DNA from: Deltaproteobacteria bacterium
Lineage (GTDB): Bacteria; Myxococcota_A; Polyangia; Nannocystales; Nannocystaceae
Length of the DNA: 64,000 bases
Reading direction: 5' to 3'
Assembly: GCA_016709225.1 (NCBI GenBank)
Contig: JADJEE010000012.1
Coordinates: forward strand, 496,001-560,000
Shown here: piece by piece, positions 52,382 through 61,010 of the stretch
Layout of the letters: each line of letters begins with the position of its first letter
Numbering within the stretch: position 1 is the first letter of the stretch
Translations under genes and position numbers: made by a program
The notes under the pieces: generated by a model
What the model was told of the DNA's origin: nothing
What the model saw: the letters and a program-made list of their open reading frames with translations, nothing else
Database searches by the model: none

Positions 52382-54142
52382 ATGGAGCTGCAAGCGCCCG
52401 TGGCCGACCCGCACCAAGATCCGACCGACCGACCGCCGGGTGCGCTCACGGCGACCATGGCGGTCCCCGTCGGTGAGTTGGGCGAGACCGGCCCGATGGC
52501 GTCACGGCCCCATCGCGCGGCACTGCCCCACGACCTCGCGGCGCCGACGCTCCCCTACGGTGGCGATCCCGACCCACTGCAGAAGCCACCACCGGCCGCT
52601 TCACTGGGCGACGACGGCGGCGGCGACACGCTCATCTCCGATCGCGACCTCGCGCTCGAGCGACAGGAGCACGCCGCCGCGGTGGCGCGCATGCGACGGC
52701 TCATGCCGATCGCGTGCGTGCTGTGGCTCGGCTTCGGCTTCGTCGACTGGGTGCTGGCGACGTTCATCGCACCGGCACCGCTGGCGAGCTACCTCGTGCT
52801 GCGACTGTTCGGCCTGGTGCCGCTGGTCGGTTGCATGCTGTGGCTGCGGCTCGCGCCCGCACCGGGCCCGACCGGGTTGCGCGTGCTCGACGGCGTGATG
52901 ACGGCGAGCGTGTCGGCAGTGCTCACGGACATGTGCCTGCTCTCGGGCGGCCTCACCAGCCCCTACGCGGCCTACATCGCACTGGTGCTGGTCGGTCGCG
53001 CCGCCGTGCTCCCCAATCACTGGCGCATCGGCGCGGTGCAGCTCGCGGTGCCGGTGCTCGTGCATCCGCTGGTGTTCCTGGCCTCGGCGCCATTCTCACC
53101 CGAGCTCGCGGCGCAGCTGCACGACGGCCACGCCATCGCGGTGTCGTTCTTCTACCTCATGCTGCTGTTCGGCGCGTGGGCGCTGCTGGTGATCGGCGGT
53201 CACAACGTGTGGGCGCTGCGTCGGCAGCTGTTCCGTTCGCGCAGCATCGGCCGCTACCGACTCGAGCGTCGCATCGGCCGCGGTGGCATGGGTGAGGTGT
53301 GGATCGCGTTCCACGAGCAGCTGCGCCGCGACGTCGCACTCAAGATCCTGCGCCCCGAGTACGGCACCGATCCCATCGCCGTGCAACGCTTCGAGCGCGA
53401 GGTGATGACCACGGCTGCGCTGACGCACCCCAACACCGTGCGCATCTACGACCACGGCACCACCGACGACGGCCTCTGGTACTACGCGATGGAGCTGCTC
53501 GAGGGCGACGACCTGTCCTCGATCGTGCGGCGACACGGGCCACTGACGCCGGCCCGTGCGATCCACCTCGCGCTGCAGGCCGCGCGTGCGCTGGGTGAGG
53601 CCCACGCCGCCGGCATCGTGCACCGCGACATCAAGCCCGAGAACCTCTTCGTGGCACGTCTCGGCGGGGAGTCCGATGTCGTCAAGCTGCTCGACTTCGG
53701 CATCGCCCGCACCGCCAGCGTGCGGGACTCTCGACTCACCACCACCGGCTGGGTCGCGGGCACGCCGGCCTACCTCTCGCCGGAGGCCGCCAAGGGTGAG
53801 CCCGCCGGCGCGCCCGCGGACGTCTACGGCGTGGGCATGGCGCTGTTCTGGGCGCTGACCGGCACGGTGCCGTTCGGCGGCGACTCGCCGATCGAGGTGC
53901 TGGCGCGACAGGTCAACGATCCCGTGCCCTCGCCGTCGCTGCGACGCGGCGAGGCGCTGCCGCCGGAGCTCGAGGCGCTGGTCCTGCGCACGCTGGCCAA
54001 GGATCCCCAGCAACGCTTCGAGGACGGCACCGCGCTCGCGCAGGCACTGCAGGAGCTCGCCCGCATGCTGCCGTGGCGTCCCCACCACGCGACCGTGCGC
54101 GCACCGGCCCTGGCGCCGCAGGCCCCGGCACCGCGATCATGA
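52382..54142 (+). CDS. Membrane-bound Ser/Thr protein kinase
   Basis: A 586-aa kinase. An N-terminal low-complexity cytoplasmic part (about residues 1-100) is followed by six or so membrane segments (about 108-280), and the kinase domain lies C-terminal (about 292-560). Kinase motifs are intact: RIGRGGMGEVW (Gly loop), VALKIL (Lys), HRDIKPENLF (catalytic loop), LLDFGIA (DFG) and the GTPAYLSPEAA activation/APE segment. Most bacterial kinases have the kinase part before the membrane helix; here the order is reversed. It overlaps the Smr gene by 4 nt. Confidence 0.9.
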   Translation: MELQAPVADPHQDPTDRPPGALTATMAVPVGELGETGPMASRPHRAALPHDLAAPTLPYGGDPDPLQKPPPAASLGDDGGGDTLISDRDLALERQEHAAAVARMRRLMPIACVLWLGFGFVDWVLATFIAPAPLASYLVLRLFGLVPLVGCMLWLRLAPAPGPTGLRVLDGVMTASVSAVLTDMCLLSGGLTSPYAAYIALVLVGRAAVLPNHWRIGAVQLAVPVLVHPLVFLASAPFSPELAAQLHDGHAIAVSFFYLMLLFGAWALLVIGGHNVWALRRQLFRSRSIGRYRLERRIGRGGMGEVWIAFHEQLRRDVALKILRPEYGTDPIAVQRFEREVMTTAALTHPNTVRIYDHGTTDDGLWYYAMELLEGDDLSSIVRRHGPLTPARAIHLALQAARALGEAHAAGIVHRDIKPENLFVARLGGESDVVKLLDFGIARTASVRDSRLTTTGWVAGTPAYLSPEAAKGEPAGAPADVYGVGMALFWALTGTVPFGGDSPIEVLARQVNDPVPSPSLRRGEALPPELEALVLRTLAKDPQQRFEDGTALAQALQELARMLPWRPHHATVRAPALAPQAPAPRS

Positions 54143-54930
54143 GCGAGCTCGACGACGTCCTGGACGCGGGGCTCGACGCGCTGAGCTTCGACCCGGCGGT
54201 GCAGCGCAGCGTGATCGCGGACGGTGAGCGGTGGTCGGCGCCGGCGGCACCTGGTCACCAGCCGTTGCCGATCACGATCCGCCGGCACACCGATGCGATC
54301 ACGGTCGAGCTCGCGACGTGGTCGCAGCCGTTCGCGCGCGACGACGACGACATCGCGTCGGCACTCGACCTGCTGGCAGCGGCGCTGTTCGGTCGCGTGC
54401 GCGTGCAGCCGTGGCGGCGCGCCGACGGCGAGCCGCTGGGCCTCGAGATCGCGTTCCTCGTCGGCGATCGCTTCGTGACGTTCGCGGGTACCGCACCACG
54501 CCGCTGGCCGTGGCGCGCCGCACCCGTCGCCGCGCCACCGCTGCGCAATGCGGCCACCATCGGGCCCGGCGTCACGCTCGAGCCCGCGGGCCGACTACCG
54601 CGCGCGCCGTGGTGCGGCACCCTGGCCGATGCGAGCCCGCGCGGCCCCGGCGAGCTCGCAATCGATGGCGAGCTCGACCTGCACAACTTCCATCCCCGCG
54701 AGGTCGACCCGTTGGTGCGGGCCTACATCGACGAGTGCCTCGCCCGCGGTGTGTTCGAGCTGCGGATCGTCCACGGCAAGGGCATCGGTGCGCTGCGTAG
54801 CACCGTCGCAGCGATCCTCGCGCGCCACCCCGCGGTGCTCCACCACCGCCTCGGCGGACATGGCGAGGGCAGCTGGGGCGCGACCGTGGTCACGCTGCGT
54901 CGACGCCCACCTCAGCGCGACGGCGCGTAG
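54139..54930 (+). CDS. Smr-domain protein
   Basis: A 263-aa protein. The C-terminal 90 residues are an Smr domain with ELDLHNFHPREVDPLV and LRIVHGKGIGALRS, the two motifs tied to nuclease activity in this family. The N-terminal part is not recognised. The start overlaps the kinase stop (ATGA), so the two are probably made together. It converges with the next gene, with a 19-nt overlap of the ends. Confidence 0.82.
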   Translation: MSELDDVLDAGLDALSFDPAVQRSVIADGERWSAPAAPGHQPLPITIRRHTDAITVELATWSQPFARDDDDIASALDLLAAALFGRVRVQPWRRADGEPLGLEIAFLVGDRFVTFAGTAPRRWPWRAAPVAAPPLRNAATIGPGVTLEPAGRLPRAPWCGTLADASPRGPGELAIDGELDLHNFHPREVDPLVRAYIDECLARGVFELRIVHGKGIGALRSTVAAILARHPAVLHHRLGGHGEGSWGATVVTLRRRPPQRDGA

Positions 54931-56414
54931 CGAGCGACCCAGAGGTCGGTGCCGTCGAACGCGTGCGGGGTGTGATCGCCCGCCACGGCGACCGCACCCG
55001 CGGGCCCGGCTGCGACCGCGCTCGCGGCCCCCGTGACGCCGCCGTCGAACACCAGCTGCGTCCACAGCAGCCCACCGGCGTCGGCATCGATGCCGAACAT
55101 CACCGGCGTCTCGCCCGAGGTACCGGTCGACTGCAGGCCACCGACCAGCACCACCAGGCCATCATCGGTCGCCGCCACCGCAGCGCCGTCGCCCTCGCTC
55201 CCAGCATACACGCCGCTCCACAGCGCACTGCCATCGGCGCCGCCGAGGCGACGCACGTAGGCGTGCGTGTTGGAGCCGGCGACCAGCACGTCGCCGTCGG
55301 GGGTGAACGCGACCGCGCTCGCGACGTCGTCGGCATCCGCGATCGCGTCGAAGGTCTGCTCCCAACGCTGGGTGCCGTCGGACTCGAGCACGCGGACCCA
55401 GTTGTCGTCGTCGGTGATTCCCGACAGTGCCCACTCGCCCGCCGGCCCCGCGGCCACGCCCGCGACGAACGCGAAGTCGCTCGGGCCCGAGACCACGGCG
55501 CCGTTCCACTGCTCGGCACCGTCGGCGAGATCGAGCGCGCTGTACCAACCCGAGGCGGGCACGTCGTCCGCGGCGAACTCGTAGCCCGCGACCAACACGG
55601 TCTGGCCGGCGCATGCGACCCCGTACACGCCGTCGTCGAAGCCGCCTGCGCCTTGGTGCATGGCGGTCCATCCCGGGGTGCCGTCGGCCTCGAAGCTGAG
55701 CACGAGCGCGTCGCTGCCCTGCCCCAGCACCGGCGCCTCGCCGCCGACGATGATGCGCCCGTCTTCGCACACGGCGACCGCGTACGCGCGATCGAAGCTG
55801 GAGCTGACGCCGCTGTCGAAGCCCGTGGTCCACAGCACCGTGCCGCTCGGATCGTACTTGCGGACCCACACGTCGAAGCCATTGCCCTCGACGTCGTCGA
55901 TGCGTCCGACCGCGACGACGTTGCCGTCGGCGTCGAGTGCCACGCCGCGGGCCTCGTCGTCGCCGCCGTCCGCGGTGCCGAGCACGTCGATCCAGCCGCG
56001 TACCAGCCCCGCACGACAGCCCGCGGTGCAGTGATCCGCGGCGACGTCGCCCACGTCGCACTGCTCGCCCAGCGAGGTCTGCAGCAGGCCGTCGCCGCAG
56101 CGCGGCAGCTGGCACAGGTCGGTGCAGCCGTCGTCGGGATCGCCGTCCTTGCCGTCGTCGCAGTCTTCGCCCAGCTCGAGGATCCCGTTGCCGCACTCGC
56201 CTTGCGGCGGTGCGATCCCACTGCTGTCGCCGCTGGACGCGGTCGCGTCGCCGCTGCTGCTGCCGACCTCGCCGGAGCTCGAGCCATCGCCAGTGGTGTT
56301 GCCGGTGCTCGCATCGGCGCTCGCGGTGGCCGCGACATCGTCGCCGCCGCAGCCCAAAAGCGTCGCGGTCAGGACCAGCGCGCGCCGTCGCAGTCGTTCA
56401 GATCGCACAGTCAT
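54912..56414 (-). CDS. DUF4215-containing beta-propeller lipoprotein
   Basis: A 500-aa protein. The signal ends in the lipobox TATLLGCGG. A Ser/Gly/Thr-rich linker follows, then DUF4215-type Cys repeats (CGNGILELGEDCDDGKDG, CGDGLLQTSLGEQCD). The C-terminal 340 residues repeat a pattern of about 50 residues (A-VAV...DG-I-V-G...VL...DG-..W), a beta-propeller like PQQ or delta-60 repeats. I chose ATG 56414, with GGGAAG 8 nt upstream; ATG 56420 is possible. The start overlaps the end of the upstream Cys-rich gene by 17 nt. Confidence 0.78.
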   Translation of the reverse strand: MTVRSERLRRRALVLTATLLGCGGDDVAATASADASTGNTTGDGSSSGEVGSSSGDATASSGDSSGIAPPQGECGNGILELGEDCDDGKDGDPDDGCTDLCQLPRCGDGLLQTSLGEQCDVGDVAADHCTAGCRAGLVRGWIDVLGTADGGDDEARGVALDADGNVVAVGRIDDVEGNGFDVWVRKYDPSGTVLWTTGFDSGVSSSFDRAYAVAVCEDGRIIVGGEAPVLGQGSDALVLSFEADGTPGWTAMHQGAGGFDDGVYGVACAGQTVLVAGYEFAADDVPASGWYSALDLADGAEQWNGAVVSGPSDFAFVAGVAAGPAGEWALSGITDDDNWVRVLESDGTQRWEQTFDAIADADDVASAVAFTPDGDVLVAGSNTHAYVRRLGGADGSALWSGVYAGSEGDGAAVAATDDGLVVLVGGLQSTGTSGETPVMFGIDADAGGLLWTQLVFDGGVTGAASAVAAGPAGAVAVAGDHTPHAFDGTDLWVARYAPSR

Positions 56415-57448
56415 CGGCATCGCTTCCCACCGGGCAGGTGATGGGTTCGTCGCAGGTCCCATCCTGCACCGTCTCGCACACGCCGCAGTCGTAGTCGTCG
56501 CTGCCTACCGGGCAGGTGCCGGGTTCGTCGCAGGTCCCATCCTGCACCGTCTCGCACACGCCGCAGTCGTAGTCGTCGCTGCCTACCGGGCAGGTGCCGG
56601 GTTCGTCGCAGGTCCCATCCTGCACCGTCTCGCACACGCCGCAGTCGTAGTCGTCGCTGCCTGCCGGGCAGGTGCCGGGTTCGTCGCAGGTCCCGTCGTT
56701 CAGGTGGATGCAGTAGCCGCAGTCGAAGAAGTCGCTGCCGTTGGGACAGGCGCCGCCGCGCGCCATCTCTTCGCACGTCCCGTCCTCGGGCGTCGCGCAG
56801 CAGTCCAGGGGATCGGTGTCGGGCGGGCAGCCCCTGACCCTGGGGCTCGTTGCACACGCCGTTGCTCTGGAACGGGCAGCGTCCGCAATCGTAGTCGTCG
56901 CTGCCGGGCGGGCACGCGCCACCCTCGTCGCAGACCCCGTCCGAGAAATAGCAGCAGTCGTAGGCGTCGGTCCCGACCGGACACCGACCGGTGCCGACCG
57001 GCTCGTCGCAGACGCCGTCACCCGCGGTCTCGCAGGTCGGCAGCATGCCCTGGCAGGTGCCATCGCGGCACTGCAACCCGACCGCGCACAGCTGCGAGTC
57101 GGTGCACGCGCAGTCGAGCGTACCGATCGGACACTGCACGCACACGTCATCGATGCACTCGCCACCATCGAGGCACGTGCCGCCATCGCAGGGGCACCCC
57201 CACGCGCCGATCGGGCACGACGCGGCGGTGGTGCTGTCCTGCGCGCCGGACTCACTCGCTGCCGTCGTCGATGTGGCCGTGCTGGCATCCGCGCTGCTCG
57301 ACGAACTCGAGCTGCCCATCGTCGCGACGCCGCCGGCATCCCCACCGCACGACATGGCGATCATCGCCAACGACAGCAACCAGGTGGCGACGGTGGCCAC
57401 GACCCCCGCGCCTCGACATCGCGAGGATCGATCACATCCCAGCATCAT
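56398..57448 (-). pseudogene. Cys-rich repeat lipoprotein with apparent frameshift
   Basis: The first frame (from ATG 57448) has a signal with lipobox AMIAMSCGG, a Ser-rich linker and Cys-rich repeats up to NGVCNEPQGQG. It then turns into Arg-rich nonsense. The repeats resume in another frame with CPPDTDPLDCC and continue to the stop at 56398. The shift is at about 56828-56831, where comparison of repeat units suggests loss of two bases (a TG pair). Either the gene is broken or the assembly is wrong there. The DNA downstream keeps coding quality, so the event is recent or artefactual. The restored product would be about 350 aa. Confidence 0.72.
56431..56664 (-). repeat. 78-bp tandem repeat (3 copies plus partial)
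   Basis: Three near-identical 78-bp units, then a partial one, encode 26-residue modules of the kind GTCDEPGTCPVGSDDYDCGV followed by CETVQD. Identity between copies is almost complete at the DNA level, which suggests very recent duplication. Confidence 0.9.
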
Positions 57449-57503
57449 CGGGTTGGACAATCATGATCGCTGGTGCCACGCTCGTCCAGTCTCGCGAGCT
57501 CCG

Positions 57504-58802
57504 ATGATGGCGACCTCCGTCCCCCCGCGCACCGTCAGGTCGGCCATCGTCGCAGCCGTGCTCGCGACCACGACGGTCGGCACGACGGCTGAGGCGGCGT
57601 CCGCATCGACACGGGAACCTCGGCCCGGTCAGCGCGTGGAAGACCCCGCGCGTCCCCTTCGCGCCGCGAATGCGCGGCTCGAGGGGCGCGGCAGCGTGGG
57701 GCGCCGCATCCTCTACCTCGCCTTCGATGGCATCGACGTCAATTGGTGCGGCGACGGCGAGGACGATCCCCACGACAACTGCTCGACGGTGATGCAGGGT
57801 GCCGTGCTGCCGTACCGCGGCGGCGCAGCCGAGCGCGCGGCGGTAGTGCAGACGGTCGCCGCCGATCTCATCGATTTCGACGTCGTCGTCACCACCGAAC
57901 GTCCCGACGAGACGATCGACTACGACATGGAGGCGATCGGCCAGTGGTCACCGCCGGCTGGGGGTTTCCTCGGGATCGCGCCGAAGATCGATTGCTTCGA
58001 CGGCGACGGCGGCGATCTCAGCTTCACGCTCGATCCGCCCGAGCTGCAGCCGGCCGACGTCGCCAAGGTCGTGCTGCAGGAGCTCGCCCACACCTGGGGC
58101 CTCGAGCACGTCGACTCGACCGGCGACATCCTCTACCCCACCGTCGGCAACGCGCCCGATCCGAAGTTCGAGGATCAGTGCAGTCCGATCGTCTACGAGC
58201 CCAACCTCTGCCCGCTGCAGCACCTCGAGTTCTGCGACGACGGCGAGCAGAACAGCTACCGCGAGATGCTGGCCCTGTTCGGTCCGCGCCAGCCCGACGA
58301 CACCGCGCCGAGCCTCGCGATCGTGAGCCCGAGCGACGGCGCGCGCGTACCCAACACCTTCACGCTCGTGCTCGAGCTGCACGACGACATCGCGCCACAG
58401 AACTTCCCGACCTCGATCGCGTTCGTCGACGGCTTCGAGAGCTCGGTCGAGCTCGCGGGCCCGGGGGTCTTCCCCATCGCGCTCAACGACGTGCCCGACG
58501 GCGAGTGGACCATCGACATCCAGACCCAGGACGGCGCCGGCAACCAGGCCCAGGGCAGCATCACGGTGATCGTCGGCGACGGCGAGCCGCCGGCGGCGGC
58601 CGACGACTCGGACTCGGGCGGTGAGACCACGGGCGACGCGGCAACGAGCGACGGCACCTCGGCGAGCGACTCGACCGGCGCCGCCGGCCCACGCGAGCTC
58701 GACGACGACGGCGGTTGCGGCTGCCGCAATGGCTCGCCCCTGCGCGGGTGGTCGAGCATGTGGCTGCTGCTGGCGCTGTTCGCCCGCCGTCGTCGGCACT
58801 GA
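57504..58802 (+). CDS. Metalloprotease-like protein with MYXO-CTERM signal and degenerate zinc motif
   Basis: A 432-aa exported protein. The signal peptide covers about residues 1-32. A metzincin-like site reads QELAHTWGLEH at 192-202: the usual HExxHxxGxxH has Gln in place of the first His, and the later Met-turn position is Leu (GDILYPT). An Ig-like domain follows at about 275-360 (APSLAIVSPSDGARVPNTFT). A Ser/Thr/Gly linker and CGCRNGSPLRG, a hydrophobic stretch and ARRRRH form a MYXO-CTERM tag. It is probably anchored at the cell surface after processing. The protease function is doubtful given the replaced ligand. Confidence 0.8.
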   Translation: MMATSVPPRTVRSAIVAAVLATTTVGTTAEAASASTREPRPGQRVEDPARPLRAANARLEGRGSVGRRILYLAFDGIDVNWCGDGEDDPHDNCSTVMQGAVLPYRGGAAERAAVVQTVAADLIDFDVVVTTERPDETIDYDMEAIGQWSPPAGGFLGIAPKIDCFDGDGGDLSFTLDPPELQPADVAKVVLQELAHTWGLEHVDSTGDILYPTVGNAPDPKFEDQCSPIVYEPNLCPLQHLEFCDDGEQNSYREMLALFGPRQPDDTAPSLAIVSPSDGARVPNTFTLVLELHDDIAPQNFPTSIAFVDGFESSVELAGPGVFPIALNDVPDGEWTIDIQTQDGAGNQAQGSITVIVGDGEPPAAADDSDSGGETTGDAATSDGTSASDSTGAAGPRELDDDGGCGCRNGSPLRGWSSMWLLLALFARRRRH

Positions 58803-58871
58803 CCAGCGCGAGGGTCGCGTCGGGGGCACCGCGACCGCACGCCAGCAGGCCCACCGCGACCGGTCGACGCA

Positions 58872-59504
58872 TCAGTACGGCACTGCATCGAACGCCACGC
58901 TCGCGGTGACCCCGAGCACGGTGGTGCCGCGCTTGGCGTCCATCACGATGCGCCAGGTCTCGGCGCCGGAGCGGTTGGGCTCGCGCTGCTGCGCGGTGCC
59001 TTCCACCAGGCTCAGGCGGCAGCGGGGCACGAACCCGTCCTCCCACACGCCGACGTACTTCGATCGCGTCTTCAGCACGAACTTGGTGGTACCCGCGGTC
59101 TGCAGGTACGCGTCCATCGTCAGGGTCGTCTGCGCGCAGGTCTGTTGGTTGGGGCTGTTCACGAGATCGGCGTGCAGCTTGTAGTACGGCGTGCTCCCGC
59201 CCAGACCGCTCTGCGGGCCGCGAGCATCGGCCGGCACGTGCAGCTTGGCGACGAAACGCTTGCAGTCGCGAAACGACGAGCCGTACGCCAGCCCGCTCGA
59301 CGACACCATCGCCGACGCGTTGCCGGCCGTCAGCGTCGCCTCGCGATCGGGCGCGGCGACGAGGCAAGGATTCACCGTGGGTGGATCGTTCGCAGTCACC
59401 GGCGGATGGGCGGGTCCCACGGTCGGCGCCACGACGGCAAACGGCGCGGCGGTGGTGAAGGCGGTGGCGAGGACGAGGATCGAGGCAAGTGCTTGTGCTG
59501 GCAT
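58872..59504 (-). CDS. Exported protein of unknown function
   Basis: A 210-aa protein from ATG 59504. A signal peptide (QALASILVLATAFTTAAP) covers about residues 3-21. The mature part has four cysteines and alternating hydrophobic residues, a beta-rich pattern. No family recognised. It is divergent from the flavin disulfide reductase gene; the 129-nt gap shows no clear operator. Confidence 0.6.
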   Translation of the reverse strand: MPAQALASILVLATAFTTAAPFAVVAPTVGPAHPPVTANDPPTVNPCLVAAPDREATLTAGNASAMVSSSGLAYGSSFRDCKRFVAKLHVPADARGPQSGLGGSTPYYKLHADLVNSPNQQTCAQTTLTMDAYLQTAGTTKFVLKTRSKYVGVWEDGFVPRCRLSLVEGTAQQREPNRSGAETWRIVMDAKRGTTVLGVTASVAFDAVPY

Positions 59505-59633
59505 GGTGCGTTGGGGGGCTCCCTTCGGCCCTGACCTGTGGAGTGCGCTGGCACCTCGTGTGACATCGAAACTTCGAACACCCGCTGCGGCCACGAGGGG
59601 TCACGCACCGCGGTGGTAGGCTACGGCGGCACC

Positions 59634-61004
59634 ATGGACACGGACTTCGATGCCATCGTCATCGGCGCGGGCCAGTCGGGCCCCTCGCTCGCCGTGCGGC
59701 TGGCCCACGCTGGGCACACCGTCGCCCTCGTCGAGCGTCGGGGCCTGGGCGGCACCTGTGTGAACGACGGCTGCATCCCGACCAAGACGCTCATCGCCAG
59801 TGCCCGCGTCGCATGGCTCGCCCGCGAGGCCGCACGCTTCGGGGTGACGACCGGCCCGGTGGTCGTCGACATGGCGCGGGTCAAGGCGCGCAAGGATGCG
59901 GTGGTGCAGCAGTCGCGCGACAGCCTGCGCGACTGGCTCGGCGGCACCAAGGGCCTCACCGTGGTCGAGGGCCATGCCCGCTTCGAGGACGCGCACACGA
60001 TCCGCGTCGGCGAGGGCGTGCTGCGGGCGAAGCGATTCTTCGTGAACGTCGGCGGGCGGGCCATCGTGCCGGCGGCGCTGGCCGAGGTGCCATGCCTGAC
60101 CAACCACTCGATGATGGATCTCGACCGGGTGCCCGAGCACCTGGTCATCGTCGGGGGCAGCTACGTCGGCCTCGAGTTCGCGCAGATGTACCGGCGCTTC
60201 GGCAGTCGCGTGACCGTGATCGAGCAGGGCCCGCGCATCATCGCGCGCGAAGACAACGACGTCTCGACCGAGGTGCGGCGCATCCTCGAGCTGGAGGGCA
60301 TCACGATCCACACGGCCACGACCGTTCGCGCCGCCCGCTCGATCGACGGCGACGTCGAGCTCACGACCGACGGCCCCAGCGTGACCGGATCGCACGTGCT
60401 GGCGGCGATCGGTCGGCGGCCGAACACCGACGACCTCGGCCTCGACCGCGCGGGCGTGAGCACCGACGCCCGCGGCTTCGTCACCGTCGACGACACCCTG
60501 CGCACGAACGTCGAGCACATCTGGGCGATCGGCGACGTGAACGGTCGCGGGGCGTTCACGCACACCTCGTACAACGACTACGAGATCGTCGCGGAGAACC
60601 TGCTCGACGGTGCATCCCGCCGCGTGACCGATCGCCTGCCGATCTACGCGCTGTACACCGATCCACCGCTGGCGCGCGTCGGCATGAACAAGACGCAGGC
60701 GCGCGCCTCGGGCAAGCGCGTGCGCATCGGTCACCTGCCGATGGCGCGCGTCGGTCGTGCCCGTGAGCGCGGCGAGACCCACGGCTTCATCGAGGTGCTG
60801 GTCGACGACACCCCCGGCGAGGGCGTCGGGCGCATCCTCGGCGCGACCATCCTCGGCGTCGAGGGCGACGAGGCGATCCACGGCATCGCGGACATCATGT
60901 ACGCGCGCGCGCACCACTCGGTGCTGTCGCGGGCGGTGCACGCCCACCCGACCGTGAGCGAGTTGATCCCGACGACCCTGCAGCAGCTGGTTGCGCTCGA
61001 GTAG
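59634..61004 (+). CDS. Pyridine nucleotide-disulfide oxidoreductase (class I)
   Basis: A 456-aa flavoprotein like dihydrolipoamide dehydrogenase and mercuric reductase. The FAD motif IVIGAGQSGPSLA is at residues 9-21 and the redox disulfide is GGTCVNDGCIPTKT (C42, C47). The NAD(P) motif is LVIVGGSYVGLEFAQMY. The second FAD motif is HIWAIGDVN, and the C-terminal catalytic HAHPTVSE is present. The extra N-terminal HMA domain and C-terminal cysteines of MerA are absent. No lipoyl enzyme genes are nearby, so the substrate is unknown; a stand-alone thiol or quinone reductase is possible. Confidence 0.88.
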   Translation: MDTDFDAIVIGAGQSGPSLAVRLAHAGHTVALVERRGLGGTCVNDGCIPTKTLIASARVAWLAREAARFGVTTGPVVVDMARVKARKDAVVQQSRDSLRDWLGGTKGLTVVEGHARFEDAHTIRVGEGVLRAKRFFVNVGGRAIVPAALAEVPCLTNHSMMDLDRVPEHLVIVGGSYVGLEFAQMYRRFGSRVTVIEQGPRIIAREDNDVSTEVRRILELEGITIHTATTVRAARSIDGDVELTTDGPSVTGSHVLAAIGRRPNTDDLGLDRAGVSTDARGFVTVDDTLRTNVEHIWAIGDVNGRGAFTHTSYNDYEIVAENLLDGASRRVTDRLPIYALYTDPPLARVGMNKTQARASGKRVRIGHLPMARVGRARERGETHGFIEVLVDDTPGEGVGRILGATILGVEGDEAIHGIADIMYARAHHSVLSRAVHAHPTVSELIPTTLQQLVALE

Positions 61005-61010
61005 CCACCG

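Noticed and set aside
56431..56664. 78-bp repeats considered as a mobile or CRISPR-like array
   Set aside because: They are in-frame protein-coding tandem repeats without spacers.
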